This document shows, one piece after another, positions 29,915 to 39,564 of a stretch of 64,000 nucleotides of DNA. Made by a program: the position numbers and the translations under genes. Below the pieces are notes generated by a model. That model searched no databases. It was not told the origin of the DNA and saw nothing but the letters and a program-made list of their open reading frames with translations. Within the stretch, counting starts at the first letter, position 1. Every line of letters starts with the position of its first letter. Origin of the DNA: Nitrospinaceae bacterium (GTDB lineage Bacteria > Nitrospinota > Nitrospinia > Nitrospinales > VA-1); contig JAJDAY010000030.1 of NCBI GenBank assembly GCA_029261655.1, forward strand, positions 62,001 to 126,000, read 5' to 3'.

Positions 29915-31768
29915 TTAATTTTGCCAGTCATAGGTGTAAATCACACTGCTTTCTTTTCCTAATAAACCGGCTTTTACAACGGTTGCGACATGAACCTGTT
30001 TGTTTGAGCTATTTGGTGAGTCCATTACCTGGTAAGCCGAAAGGTACCCTCTTTGCTTCTTTGTCTCAAAAACTTTTTCAAACCCTTCCCGGGTAATACC
30101 AAGAACCACAAGACTGCAATTTTCCACGATTACTGTCTTGGCAAATACCCCGCCACCAAACATATGATTCCTGGGCAATAAAAGGTACTGACCTTTGTTC
30201 ATTTTAACCAGTTCCAAACGTCCTCTGAAGCGAACTGGCTCGCCCTGTGTGACAATTCCTGCAACGTCTTCCTTGACCCCAATGTCTATCTCTCTGGGGT
30301 CATGACCATAGTAGTCGCTGGACTTTACTACCATGCGACCTTTGGCAGAATATACTCGTAAGTGGTATTCCTTGTCAAGCAGAATTGTATCCGGTAACCC
30401 ATTGTCATTTAAATCGGTTTGGGTCATTCCATAAAGAATAAATTCAGTTCCGTAAACGGCGGGCATTTCCAGCTCACGGCCCTCGGTGTATTGATTATTA
30501 TTATATTGAAGGGTCTTGATAGGGCCGTTGAATGGGTCCTGAAACCCAGGGTTTTGCGACAGTAAAGTGGGCTTGGAGTCGAAAGGGTGGACGATTCTGA
30601 AGTACCGTTTGACGTTTTTCCAGATGTGTTTGGGCGCTTTACTTCCCGGCAGAAACTCCACCACAAAGGAATCCAGCTCGCTGCCGTTTTGATTGGTGAT
30701 GAAAATTTCATCCCGACCGTTGCCGTTGATGTCGCCCACATCGACACCTAAAAAGTAATTCCTGCCTTTTGGAGTTTTCACCTGGGCGATGCGCTTGAAT
30801 TGATTGTTTTCGTATTTATAAATGATGATCCGGGTTCGGTCGATGACGACGATTTCTTTATTGCCGTCGCCGTTGATGTCGCCAATATCGAAATCGACGA
30901 TGGCAAAGGGAAATTCCTGCTTGCCCGTGAACTTGAACAGGCCATCCCGCTGGGGTGCGAAACTGCCCTGCACGCTTTCTTCGCTGTCTCTGGGAGACCT
31001 TTTAGCCACTCTGGGCGTGATGGGCAATTGGTCGGATAATATTTCCGCTTGTTTCTTTAGCGTCCCATCCAGGGTGGAGTACAACTGGTAACTCAAGACC
31101 ATTTTATTTTTAAGCGACCTGACTTTCGGGACAAGGATATAGTCGGCCAGAACATTTCCCGCTAAATTTTCGAGGCTGTCTGGTTTCAGCATTGTTTCTT
31201 GGTCCAGGCCGTTCTTCAGCATCCACACGCCCAGGTTAAACGACGGCACTTCAAACCGGGGATGACGGTTCAACCGGCCTTCCAGGTTCAGAAGCAGACG
31301 GTCGGGGTCCACGCGTTCTTTTGTTTCTATGTTTGGCGGAGCGATAATAAAGGAAAGCTTTTGAAAAGGACTGCGAACTCCGTCCCCCTCTTGCACCGTC
31401 ACGTCCGGGGCGTTGAACCTGCCCAGAGAAAAATCCTTGCGCACTTCCGTGATTTCCACGTTCCCAAGATCGGTTTCTTTTCGACCCACCTTTTTTTTTG
31501 TGACCGGATGAACGATGTCTTCGCCGTATCGAATCACCTTCAAGCTGTCGCCTGCTTTAATCGCCTGGCCTTGTTTCAGATCGAGGGTCAGAATATTTCC
31601 GGCCACGGCGATGACATATCCTTCCACCGGTGGAAACAGGGATTCGATCTGGCCCACCAGACGGTCGAGGCCGGCGTCGGACTCCCCCTGTTGCGCAAAG
31701 AGAGCGGTCGAGGAAAACAAGGCCAGCGAAAAGGCGATAGAAAAAAACAGAATCTTCTTTATTATCAT
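29915..31768 (-). CDS. FG-GAP/VCBS-repeat secreted protein
   Basis: Signal peptide MIIKKILFFSIAFSLALFSSTALFAQ; IGDINGDGNKEIVVIDR, VGDINGNGRDEIFI, DLNDNGLPDTILL repeats. Start at 31768 preferred. Confidence 0.8.
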   Translation of the reverse strand: MIIKKILFFSIAFSLALFSSTALFAQQGESDAGLDRLVGQIESLFPPVEGYVIAVAGNILTLDLKQGQAIKAGDSLKVIRYGEDIVHPVTKKKVGRKETDLGNVEITEVRKDFSLGRFNAPDVTVQEGDGVRSPFQKLSFIIAPPNIETKERVDPDRLLLNLEGRLNRHPRFEVPSFNLGVWMLKNGLDQETMLKPDSLENLAGNVLADYILVPKVRSLKNKMVLSYQLYSTLDGTLKKQAEILSDQLPITPRVAKRSPRDSEESVQGSFAPQRDGLFKFTGKQEFPFAIVDFDIGDINGDGNKEIVVIDRTRIIIYKYENNQFKRIAQVKTPKGRNYFLGVDVGDINGNGRDEIFITNQNGSELDSFVVEFLPGSKAPKHIWKNVKRYFRIVHPFDSKPTLLSQNPGFQDPFNGPIKTLQYNNNQYTEGRELEMPAVYGTEFILYGMTQTDLNDNGLPDTILLDKEYHLRVYSAKGRMVVKSSDYYGHDPREIDIGVKEDVAGIVTQGEPVRFRGRLELVKMNKGQYLLLPRNHMFGGGVFAKTVIVENCSLVVLGITREGFEKVFETKKQRGYLSAYQVMDSPNSSNKQVHVATVVKAGLLGKESSVIYTYDWQN

Positions 31769-31994
31769 TGCAAGTTTGAGGTGGGTATTTTCGATATTAA
31801 AAAATTTGATACAGGTCAATAAGGTAACTCACTGGCGGCATATGCGATTGGTCGGTTGAATTCCCGGAGTCACGGATACAGTCACCCTTCTGAAAATAAA
31901 GTTACAATATTTTTATCGTAATGGCGAATTTATTCCGAACCAAGGTTTTCATATCCCGCCTATTTACTCGGAGATGATCTTTTTAAGGAAACCT

Positions 31995-33206
31995 TCATTC
32001 GAGCAGTTGCACCGACACTTCGGTTCCAGCTTTTATCTCGGAGTCATCCAGGGGGAAAATTAAAAGCCCATTGGCCTTGACGGTGGATTTTAGAATCCCC
32101 GACCCTTGCTCCTGAGCAGGGGTGACGGTGCATTCGCCGTTGTCCCATGAAACGACCGAGGTCAGAAAATGCAGTCGGCCGGGTTTTTTACGAATGTCAC
32201 GGGTCAGTCTCGCTTTGACGATTTTTGCCGTCAGCCTCGAAAGTCCCAGAACTTTTCTGATCGAGGGGCGGACGAATTGCTCAAACGACACGAAGGAAGA
32301 AACCGGATTGCCTGGCAATCCGAAAATGGGAGTGGCGCCGATTTTTCCAAACGCCAGCGGTTTCCCAGGCTTCATGGCCACTTTCCAGAACAGCATATCC
32401 TGGCCCATTTTTTTCAGGCTGGCTTTGACCAGATCGTAGTCGCCCACGGACACGCCGCCGGAGGAGACCACCAGATCACACTCTAAAGCCCAGCTGAATT
32501 TTTCCATCAGGTCTTCTTCGGTGTCCCTGGCGATGCCCAGATAAACGGGAATCCCTCCCGCCGATTTGATTTGCGCGGAAAGCATGTAACCGTTGCTGTT
32601 GTAGATGCAGGGGCCCGTCAGTTCGCCGTCCAGATCCATGATTTCATCACCGGTGGACAGGATCGCCACTCGTGGCCGTTGGCTGACATAAATCTGAGAC
32701 CGGCCCACCACGGCCATCATGCCAATTTGGGCGGGTGTGATGGTCCCGCCTTTGGGGATCACAGTTTCGCCCAAACGGACATCTTCTCCTGCCAGGCGGA
32801 TGTTTTCGCCCACGTCCGCTTTGTCTTTGACCAATAGCGTGTCGCCGTTTCTGTCGGTGTCTTCCTGCATGAGTACGGCGTCGGCTCCTTCGGGGATGGG
32901 GGCGCCGGTCATGATGCGAAATGCCTGCCCGGACTTTAAGGTGACGTCGGACTGGTATCCCGCGGCGATCTCTTCTGTCACCTGTAATTGCACGGGGTTT
33001 TCCGGCGTGGCCGATTGAATGTCACCGGCGATGAGGGCATATCCGTCCATCGCGGAATTGTCGAGGGGCGGATTGTTTCTTCTGGCGACGATATCTTCCG
33101 CCAGGGTTCGGCCCAGCGACTCGCCGATGGGAATTTTTTCCACTCCCTTGTACTTGATTTTCGCGAGAATCGTTTCCAATGCTTGATCGACGGTTACCAT
33201 GCTCAT
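31995..33206 (-). CDS. moeA: Molybdopterin molybdenumtransferase
   Basis: NPPLDNSAMDGYAL, IMTGAPIPEGADAVL, ISTGDEIMD, SSGGVSVGDYD, FGLPGNPVSSF. Confidence 0.97.
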   Translation of the reverse strand: MSMVTVDQALETILAKIKYKGVEKIPIGESLGRTLAEDIVARRNNPPLDNSAMDGYALIAGDIQSATPENPVQLQVTEEIAAGYQSDVTLKSGQAFRIMTGAPIPEGADAVLMQEDTDRNGDTLLVKDKADVGENIRLAGEDVRLGETVIPKGGTITPAQIGMMAVVGRSQIYVSQRPRVAILSTGDEIMDLDGELTGPCIYNSNGYMLSAQIKSAGGIPVYLGIARDTEEDLMEKFSWALECDLVVSSGGVSVGDYDLVKASLKKMGQDMLFWKVAMKPGKPLAFGKIGATPIFGLPGNPVSSFVSFEQFVRPSIRKVLGLSRLTAKIVKARLTRDIRKKPGRLHFLTSVVSWDNGECTVTPAQEQGSGILKSTVKANGLLIFPLDDSEIKAGTEVSVQLLE

Positions 33207-34351
33207 AAGGCGTTGTTCTCCTGTTCCCGCTCTTGCTCCCGCTTTACACGGGCGGCTTCGTATTCTTCCGGGGTATTGGTGTTCATAAAATTAGTCCGGT
33301 CTTCATCCGGGATTTTGACTTGTTTGAAAGGAAGGTCGCGAATGGTCCGGGTCAGGGACAGCTCCTGGCGGGACATGGACTCGTATAAAGGAAGAATAAA
33401 CTTGGGTTCGTAAATAGCGCACATAGGTTCAAAGCCGCGTTGGCCTTCCTGGAGATAACAGGTTCCATAGCGTAACGGATCGCGTTCCTTGAGGATGTGT
33501 TCAAAGTTTTTCTCCTGAATGAACGGCATGTCGCAGGCGGTTATCATCCAGGCCTTGTCGGGGTGGCGCGACATCAGAGTGGCCAGTCCGCCCACCGGAC
33601 CGAGACCGATGTGGTCGTCGTTGACTCTTTCGACGTCCGGCAGTTTCGCAAGCTCGCCCATGTCCTGGTCGGAGCGCGAGGACAGAAATATTTTTTCACA
33701 AAACGGACCGAGGAGTTTTACCATCCGCTCCGCTTCCGGGACGCCGTTATTATAGGTCAGGGAAAACTTGGCTTTGCCCATGCGTTTGCTTTGCCCGCCG
33801 ACAAATACGGCGCCGTACAAGGGGCTGGCACAGCTTACAAAATGGGTGCGGACGAATTCGTATATTTGTTCCAGATCATCGCGGTGAAAAAGCGGGATCA
33901 TTTTTTCCTGGATGCGGCGATCGTTGACCGTGCCCTGATGAATGACGGCCTTGATTCCATGCGTTTCCAAGGGAATCGGCAGGTCCCCCTTGGCATCCAG
34001 GAAAACGATCTTGTTGAAAGGAGATTGCTTGTAACCCTCAATGAGGATGCAGTCACACTGTTCAAGAGCGTGGGTGATCGTCCATTTTTTGAAATTATTG
34101 TCGCCCACCATAGCGAAGTGGTTCGGGTCGTTGATGGTGATGATGCCCGCTCCCGCGGATCGTGCCCGGTGAGTGTCTTTGCCTTCTTTGTCTATCATGA
34201 ACCGGTGCGCGTCGTGCTTGTAATAGCCCACGCTGAAGTTTTCCGCGCTGAACCGTTGGATGAGATCCTCAAGGAGAGTTGTTTTCCCAACCCCCGAATG
34301 ACCCGCAATACAAAGGAAGGGGGTTTTGAATTGTTCCCAGTAAACATCCAT
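33203..34351 (-). CDS. Bifunctional MobB-MobA (molybdopterin-guanine dinucleotide biosynthesis)
   Basis: N-terminal MobB P-loop GHSGVGKTTLLEDL...; C-terminal MobA AVFVGGQSKRMGKAKFSL...ITACDMPF. Confidence 0.94.
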   Translation of the reverse strand: MDVYWEQFKTPFLCIAGHSGVGKTTLLEDLIQRFSAENFSVGYYKHDAHRFMIDKEGKDTHRARSAGAGIITINDPNHFAMVGDNNFKKWTITHALEQCDCILIEGYKQSPFNKIVFLDAKGDLPIPLETHGIKAVIHQGTVNDRRIQEKMIPLFHRDDLEQIYEFVRTHFVSCASPLYGAVFVGGQSKRMGKAKFSLTYNNGVPEAERMVKLLGPFCEKIFLSSRSDQDMGELAKLPDVERVNDDHIGLGPVGGLATLMSRHPDKAWMITACDMPFIQEKNFEHILKERDPLRYGTCYLQEGQRGFEPMCAIYEPKFILPLYESMSRQELSLTRTIRDLPFKQVKIPDEDRTNFMNTNTPEEYEAARVKREQEREQENNAL

Positions 34352-34443
34352 TGCTAAAACATATCCTTTTTCACTTGCCTCGATGAACGAAATCGCATTC
34401 CCGTTTATTGCTTGTAAATATATAAAAAATGGGGAATTAGCTT

Positions 34444-34472
34444 ATTATTGATAAACAAAATATCCCTGTCAA
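34444..34472 (-). promoter_or_regulatory. Candidate sigma-70-type promoter for mobBA-moeA
   Basis: Minus strand TTGACA-N17-AATAAT, about 85 nt upstream of mobBA start. Confidence 0.45.
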
Positions 34473-34484
34473 CAATTTAGTGTT

Positions 34485-34522
34485 TGTTGCAGGGGAGACT
34501 GTTGCATTAGAAGAACGCAACA
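34485..34522. promoter_or_regulatory. Candidate upstream activator sites for nirK
   Basis: TGTTGCA direct repeat (34485-34491, 34500-34506) and inverted repeat TGTTGC-N11-GCAACA (34500-34522), about 90-125 bp upstream of sigma-54 element. Confidence 0.55.
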
Positions 34523-34610
34523 TTTTTATGTACAAATGATCCACTCTCTCGGTGGAATGGATCGCTATAACCCGTTAATAGTCAAGGAACTTGCTGGTTG
34601 CCCGATCTCT

Positions 34611-34625
34611 TGGCACAAAAATTGC
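34611..34625 (+). promoter_or_regulatory. Sigma-54 (-24/-12) promoter of nirK
   Basis: TGGCAC-AAAAA-TTGC, exact GG-N10-GC spacing, about 60 bp upstream of nirK ATG. Confidence 0.85.
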
Positions 34626-34683
34626 GTTTCCCTTTTAAGATTTAGCAAGATCAAAAGAATTATTCTAATTTAAGGAGATAATA

Positions 34684-35685
34684 ATGGTTTTAAAAAATTC
34701 CGCCCGTCGGTTGAAGTGGGTAGGTTATGCAATGGTTCTGGGGCTTTTGAGCACAGGCAACGCTCACGCGGAGAAGGCGAAGTTGACGACCGCCCCCAAC
34801 GTACCGCCTCCCATCAAAAGAACCGCCCCCGCCAAAGTCGTGATTGAATTTGAAGCGAAGGAATATGTCGGCGACCTGGCCGATGGCAAAAAATACAAGT
34901 TCTGGAGTTTCAACGGAACGGTCCCAGGCCCAATGGCCCGCGTGCGTGTGGGCGATACCGTTGAGTTTCATTTGTCGAACCATAAGGACAGCGAATTCCC
35001 GCATAATATAGACATTCACGCGGTCAACGGACCTGGTGGCGGGGCGGCGGTCAACCTGGTGGGACCGGGGGACACGGCTGTATTTCAATTTAAAACCCTG
35101 AATCCCGGTTTATATATTTACCATTGTGCATCACCCATTCCGAATATCCCGGCGCATATCGCCAACGGCATGTACGGCCTGATTCTGGTCGAACCGGAAA
35201 AGGGAATGGCTAAAGTGGACCATGAGTTTTATGTTCTCGAAAGCGAGTTTTTCACCAAGCCTTCAGACAAAAAAGGCGTTTCGGAGCTGTCTATGGAAAA
35301 AGGACTGTCCGAGCATCCCGACCATGTGGTGTTCAATGGCAAAGCCGGCGCGTTGACGGGAGACAATGTATTGAAAGCCAAAGCGGGAGACACGGTACGG
35401 GTCTATTTTGGCAATATTGGGCCAAATGGTATTTCCTCCTTCCACATCATCGGCGAGATTTTTGACAAAGTGAATATGGAAGGGTCGCTTGACGGAGCGG
35501 TCAACCACAACGTGCAAACCACGTTGGTTCCTTCTGCGGGCGCGACCATCGTCGAATTCAAAGTCGATGTGCCGGGGGATTACCTTCTGGTGTACCACAG
35601 CATTTTCCGTGTGGCCAAAGGCGCAGTCGGCATACTCTCAGCGACCGGGAAAGAGGATGCTTCTGTGTTTAAATCTATAAAGTAA
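34684..35685 (+). CDS. nirK: Copper-containing nitrite reductase
   Basis: Signal peptide; two cupredoxin domains; PHNIDIHAVNGPGG, YHCASPIPNIPAHIANGMYGLI (T1/T2 Cu ligands), SSFHIIGEIFDKV, LLVYHSIFRVAKGAVG. Confidence 0.93.
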   Translation: MVLKNSARRLKWVGYAMVLGLLSTGNAHAEKAKLTTAPNVPPPIKRTAPAKVVIEFEAKEYVGDLADGKKYKFWSFNGTVPGPMARVRVGDTVEFHLSNHKDSEFPHNIDIHAVNGPGGGAAVNLVGPGDTAVFQFKTLNPGLYIYHCASPIPNIPAHIANGMYGLILVEPEKGMAKVDHEFYVLESEFFTKPSDKKGVSELSMEKGLSEHPDHVVFNGKAGALTGDNVLKAKAGDTVRVYFGNIGPNGISSFHIIGEIFDKVNMEGSLDGAVNHNVQTTLVPSAGATIVEFKVDVPGDYLLVYHSIFRVAKGAVGILSATGKEDASVFKSIK

Positions 35686-35704
35686 TTTGATTCAGGTTTT
35701 GTAG

Positions 35705-35740
35705 AAACAGGGGAGCGGTTCATCGTCTCCCCTGTTTTTA
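35705..35740. terminator. Terminator between convergent nirK and regulator gene
   Basis: AAACAGGGGAG-N11-CTCCCCTGTTT followed by TTTT. Confidence 0.8.
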
Positions 35741-37057
35741 CATCTCAATTTTAAAGGCCTGCATTTTCCGCCACAAGGTGATGCGGTGGATGTTGAGAAG
35801 CCGGGCGGCGTGAGTTTGATTGTTGCCCGTTTCGGCTAATGCCTGTAAAACCATGTCCCTTGAGACATGGTTGCGTTTCCAGCTTTTCCCTGTTTTTTTC
35901 GAGGATTGAAAAATATAAACAGGAAGGTCCTGCTCCTCAATGACTTTTCGTGAGCATTTGACCGAGGCGTGTTCTATCGCGTTTTCCAGTTCCCGAACAT
36001 TGCCCGGCCAGTCGTAATCCATGAGCTTTCCCAAGGCCTGGTTGGATATGTTGTCGATGTTTTTTTTGTTGGCTTCCGTCCAGTTTTTTATGAAATGCCG
36101 GGTAAGATGAGCGATGTCATCTTTTCTCAATCGGAGGGGCGGCAGTTGCACGGGGACCACGTGCAACCGGTAATACAGGTCTTCCCGAAAGCGGCGTTCC
36201 CGCACTTCCTCAAGCAAGTCTTTATGTGTGGCCGCGAGAATGCGGATATCCACCTTTCGGGTGGTATTTTCCCCGACCCGCTGGATTTCTTTTTCCTGTA
36301 TAACGCGCAGTAGTATGACTTGCAACATGGGAGAGAGGTCGCCCACTTCATCGAGAAAAATGGTTCCGCCATTGGCTTCTTCAAATCGTCCGATGCGGTC
36401 TTTGACAGCTCCCGTGAACGCTCCTTTGGAATGGCCGAACAATTCGCTTTCCAGAAGATCCTCTGAAAATGCCGAACAATTCACGGTGACCAGCTTTCCC
36501 TCGGCGCGGGGGCTGTCGAAGTGGATGGCTTTGGCAACAAGTTCTTTTCCCGTGCCACTTTCTCCCTGGATGAGAACGGTGGTGTCGAATTCCGCGATAT
36601 TGCGAATGGTGTGAAACAATTCCCGCATCAGATGGTTTTTGCCGATGATGTTTCTAAAAGAGAAACTGAGCTTTTCTTTCAGGTGGGTCATCTCGGTGGT
36701 GTCCGTCAAAGCAACCAGAACTTCCACTGCACCGGCTTTTTCCCGTTTCAAGACTCCCGCCTGAAATTCTCCGACTCGTTTGGTTCCATCCTTGCGAATA
36801 AAAGGCGATTGAAACCGCACTAACTCTTTGGTGGGATCGTTTTTAACCGTCTGGCAGAGGGCGCAATTATTCAAACACACGTTGGAATTGAAAAGGGTGA
36901 CACATTTTTTTCCTATAACGTCCTCTTTGCGGTAACCGGTGATCTTCTCAGCGGCGGCATTGAAATATTTGATCTGCATATTTTCGTCATAAACGAAGAC
37001 GGCCTCATTTAAAATATGGATCGCCGTATTGAGATATTTTGAAGATTTTTGGGTCAT
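35738..37057 (-). CDS. PAS-domain sigma-54-dependent transcriptional activator (AAA+, Fis-type HTH)
   Basis: PAS region with CLNNCALC; GESGTGKELVAKAIH; SKGAFTGAVKDR (GAFTGA); C-terminal NQTHAARLLNIHRITLWRKM HTH. Confidence 0.96.
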   Translation of the reverse strand: MTQKSSKYLNTAIHILNEAVFVYDENMQIKYFNAAAEKITGYRKEDVIGKKCVTLFNSNVCLNNCALCQTVKNDPTKELVRFQSPFIRKDGTKRVGEFQAGVLKREKAGAVEVLVALTDTTEMTHLKEKLSFSFRNIIGKNHLMRELFHTIRNIAEFDTTVLIQGESGTGKELVAKAIHFDSPRAEGKLVTVNCSAFSEDLLESELFGHSKGAFTGAVKDRIGRFEEANGGTIFLDEVGDLSPMLQVILLRVIQEKEIQRVGENTTRKVDIRILAATHKDLLEEVRERRFREDLYYRLHVVPVQLPPLRLRKDDIAHLTRHFIKNWTEANKKNIDNISNQALGKLMDYDWPGNVRELENAIEHASVKCSRKVIEEQDLPVYIFQSSKKTGKSWKRNHVSRDMVLQALAETGNNQTHAARLLNIHRITLWRKMQAFKIEM

Positions 37058-37106
37058 CCTGTCTCCGTAACATTAAAAAAAGAGGATTTTGTTTTGAGTC
37101 TCTGAG

Positions 37107-37161
37107 CCACAACGACTATTGTGGATTAAAATTGCAATGGTTGCAATTTTATTATGCAACA
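37107..37161. promoter_or_regulatory. Inverted repeats upstream of the sigma-54 activator gene
   Basis: CCACAA-N6-TTGTGG (37107-37124); TAAAATTGCAA-TGG-TTGCAATTTTA (37127-37151, perfect 11-bp arms); ATGCAACA (37154-37161) is the reverse complement of the TGTTGCAT seen upstream of nirK. Confidence 0.55.
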
Positions 37162-37177
37162 ATTGGGAGGTTTCTGG

Positions 37178-39250
37178 CTAGATTTCCCGCAGGAGGTTCA
37201 GCAGTTCTTTTTTCTCTGCTTCCGGTATCGTGAATCGGCCAAAGCGGGCCTTCTCGTAACAAGCGGTTATTTTTTGGACGGGTTTTAGTTGGTCATCGGG
37301 GAGCGTGGAAATCTGTTTGAGAAACTCTTTTGGGGTCCAGCTGGGTTGTTTTAGGATTCCCCGACGGCCCAGTTTTTTTAGCATTTCCTGGTACAGCCAA
37401 ACGGGATAAACCGGGGGCCTGGCGGGAAGAAAAAACATCCATTTTAGGAATCGTCCTCTTTTAAAAAAAAGCCCTGCAACCAACCCAAAAAACACAAGCA
37501 GAAACCCTAAGTTGTCGATAATAAACGTTTTTATTGCATCGACTTCAAGTGTTCCAAGACCTTTGATTACTGCCAGGGTACCTTCTCCTGTGGTTTTAAG
37601 ATGAGTCAGCATTTCGGCCTGATCGTCCATGGAAAAACTGAGAATGTATCGTTGCCAGTTCAAGTGTAACAAGTCCAGGGCGCGGTTCACGGGGTCATCG
37701 AAACTGTTCAGGGAAAACATCGGGTCGGCAGGGGTGGGATCATAAATGACCCATCCTTTATTGGGAAGATACGCTTCGACCCATGAATGGGCGTGATGTT
37801 GACGGACGACCATATATTGCCCCAGCTCGTTCCACTCCAACCCCATAAAACCATTCACCAGGCGCGCTGGAATTCCCGTCAGGCGCAACAACATGATCAT
37901 TGAGGACGCAAAATACTCGCAGTGACCTTTTTTACGCGTGAACAGGAAATGGTCGAGGGGGGCTTGTTCAGAACCTTCCTCCTGTTCCAGGGTATAGCCA
38001 AACTTCAGGCGCAGGTGACGCAGGATATTATTGGCTTGGGCTTCCTGCGTGACGGCGCCCTGGGTCAGGGTTCCTGCCAGCCGGGTGATTTCCGGGCTCA
38101 GAGTAGGGAGTTGCAGGAATTTTTTGAGCATGGATCTGGAGTTTTGGTTGAACACTTTTTGAGAGTGCCGGATTCGGGAAGGAGTGGTATCGGAGATCAA
38201 GGTCACTTTTCTTGAGCGATTCTGCCAATCCTGACTTTTAAGAGAATAACTATTATTCACCTGCAAATTTTTAAAATTCCCGTCAACGAACAACGGCAGT
38301 CCCTGAGAAAAAATAACGTTGGAATCAAACTCATTCAGGTACATTTTCTGCCGGATCACGCTGGCTTTCGAATCAAAGGGGAATAACTGGACCCCGATTC
38401 CGGGTTGATTGCTGAATTTCCATTTGGGTTTCACCGTGGAAAACCATGAACTGCCGTTGAAATGGTCGAGAACCACCCCGCGCCAGTAAACAGGGCTTGC
38501 GGGGCGATGGGGCTTGCCTTCACTTTCAAATTCGACGCGCATGACCACGCGGGAATTTTTTTTTATCCGGCCTATTTCACCCAACCGGACAGATTCAGAA
38601 AACCCGCTCATGGACGGCAGGACGCCGGACAGTGAAAATCCCTGGCCCAGACGGGGAAACCCGGTGAAGATCAAGCTTGTCAACAACAGACCGAGGGTCA
38701 GTAATGTCGCTGAAAAGCCGAACAGACGTCCGCCAAGGGACGCGGTTTCCCCACACTGTTTGAACAGGGCGGGAGGGCTGTCGCTTCCTGCCCGTTCCGC
38801 CATCATGTTGTAAGTGATGAGTCCCCAGGAAAGCACCAGGTAAAAGGTGAGAAAAAGAATGGCGAACTCCAGATCATGAGTGACCATGGCACCCAGAAGG
38901 AGGCAGGTCAGGGCGATCAGATAGCCAAAAATAGTGTCATTGAATTCCGTTTTGAAGACCAGACGCGAAAAAAGCAGGACAATCAAAACCCAGACCAGTA
39001 ATTCCAACAGGGCAAGATCAAAGCTGAAATAGAGAAAGGGTAAAATAATCAGACCCCAACTGGAGGATAAAATTTTCAGCGGCGGCTTAATGGGAAGAAT
39101 CTTTTTGATTTCCAGAAAGAGGCAGGTGGCAAGAACGCCAAACAAAAAGAACCCGAACCAGAAGGAGAAAACCTGGCTGAGAGTGAGGCAATACAACGCC
39201 GTTGCGGTCAGTAAATAATTAAAAAATAGAAAACCGGTTCTCAGTTTCAT
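37178..39250 (-). CDS. DUF3488/transglutaminase-like membrane protein
   Basis: Polytopic N-terminus; GHCEYFASSMIMLLRLTGIPARLVNGFMG...HAHSWVEAYLPNKGWVIYDPTPAD: Cys-His-Asp transglutaminase core. Confidence 0.93.
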   Translation of the reverse strand: MKLRTGFLFFNYLLTATALYCLTLSQVFSFWFGFFLFGVLATCLFLEIKKILPIKPPLKILSSSWGLIILPFLYFSFDLALLELLVWVLIVLLFSRLVFKTEFNDTIFGYLIALTCLLLGAMVTHDLEFAILFLTFYLVLSWGLITYNMMAERAGSDSPPALFKQCGETASLGGRLFGFSATLLTLGLLLTSLIFTGFPRLGQGFSLSGVLPSMSGFSESVRLGEIGRIKKNSRVVMRVEFESEGKPHRPASPVYWRGVVLDHFNGSSWFSTVKPKWKFSNQPGIGVQLFPFDSKASVIRQKMYLNEFDSNVIFSQGLPLFVDGNFKNLQVNNSYSLKSQDWQNRSRKVTLISDTTPSRIRHSQKVFNQNSRSMLKKFLQLPTLSPEITRLAGTLTQGAVTQEAQANNILRHLRLKFGYTLEQEEGSEQAPLDHFLFTRKKGHCEYFASSMIMLLRLTGIPARLVNGFMGLEWNELGQYMVVRQHHAHSWVEAYLPNKGWVIYDPTPADPMFSLNSFDDPVNRALDLLHLNWQRYILSFSMDDQAEMLTHLKTTGEGTLAVIKGLGTLEVDAIKTFIIDNLGFLLVFFGLVAGLFFKRGRFLKWMFFLPARPPVYPVWLYQEMLKKLGRRGILKQPSWTPKEFLKQISTLPDDQLKPVQKITACYEKARFGRFTIPEAEKKELLNLLREI

Positions 39251-39564
39251 TATTCTATGACGTGGGTTTGACTTTCATCGGGCTATTTTCTAGAATCATT
39301 TCATTCTAAGTTCTTATTTTCTTCAAAAGATTTCCTTGCCCGAACGGTCGGGATTGGATTAATCTAAACGAATGCAAAGTCTTGCGGATCTTTTGATCCA
39401 GGAAGTTTATCACTTCTTTTAGGACTTCAGGAGTCTCCTGGCAGAGTATTTTGAAAATTTGCCAGCGGTTGCCTCTCCATGCATGGGAGGTTAAGCCATT
39501 GTTTTATATGAAATAATCTTGCTCCGGCTCAGCTTTAAACCTTAAAATTAAATCCTGGGGGTCA

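Noticed and set aside
33497-34357. 286-aa plus-strand ORF
   Set aside because: Antisense to the mobB-mobA fusion; no domain support.
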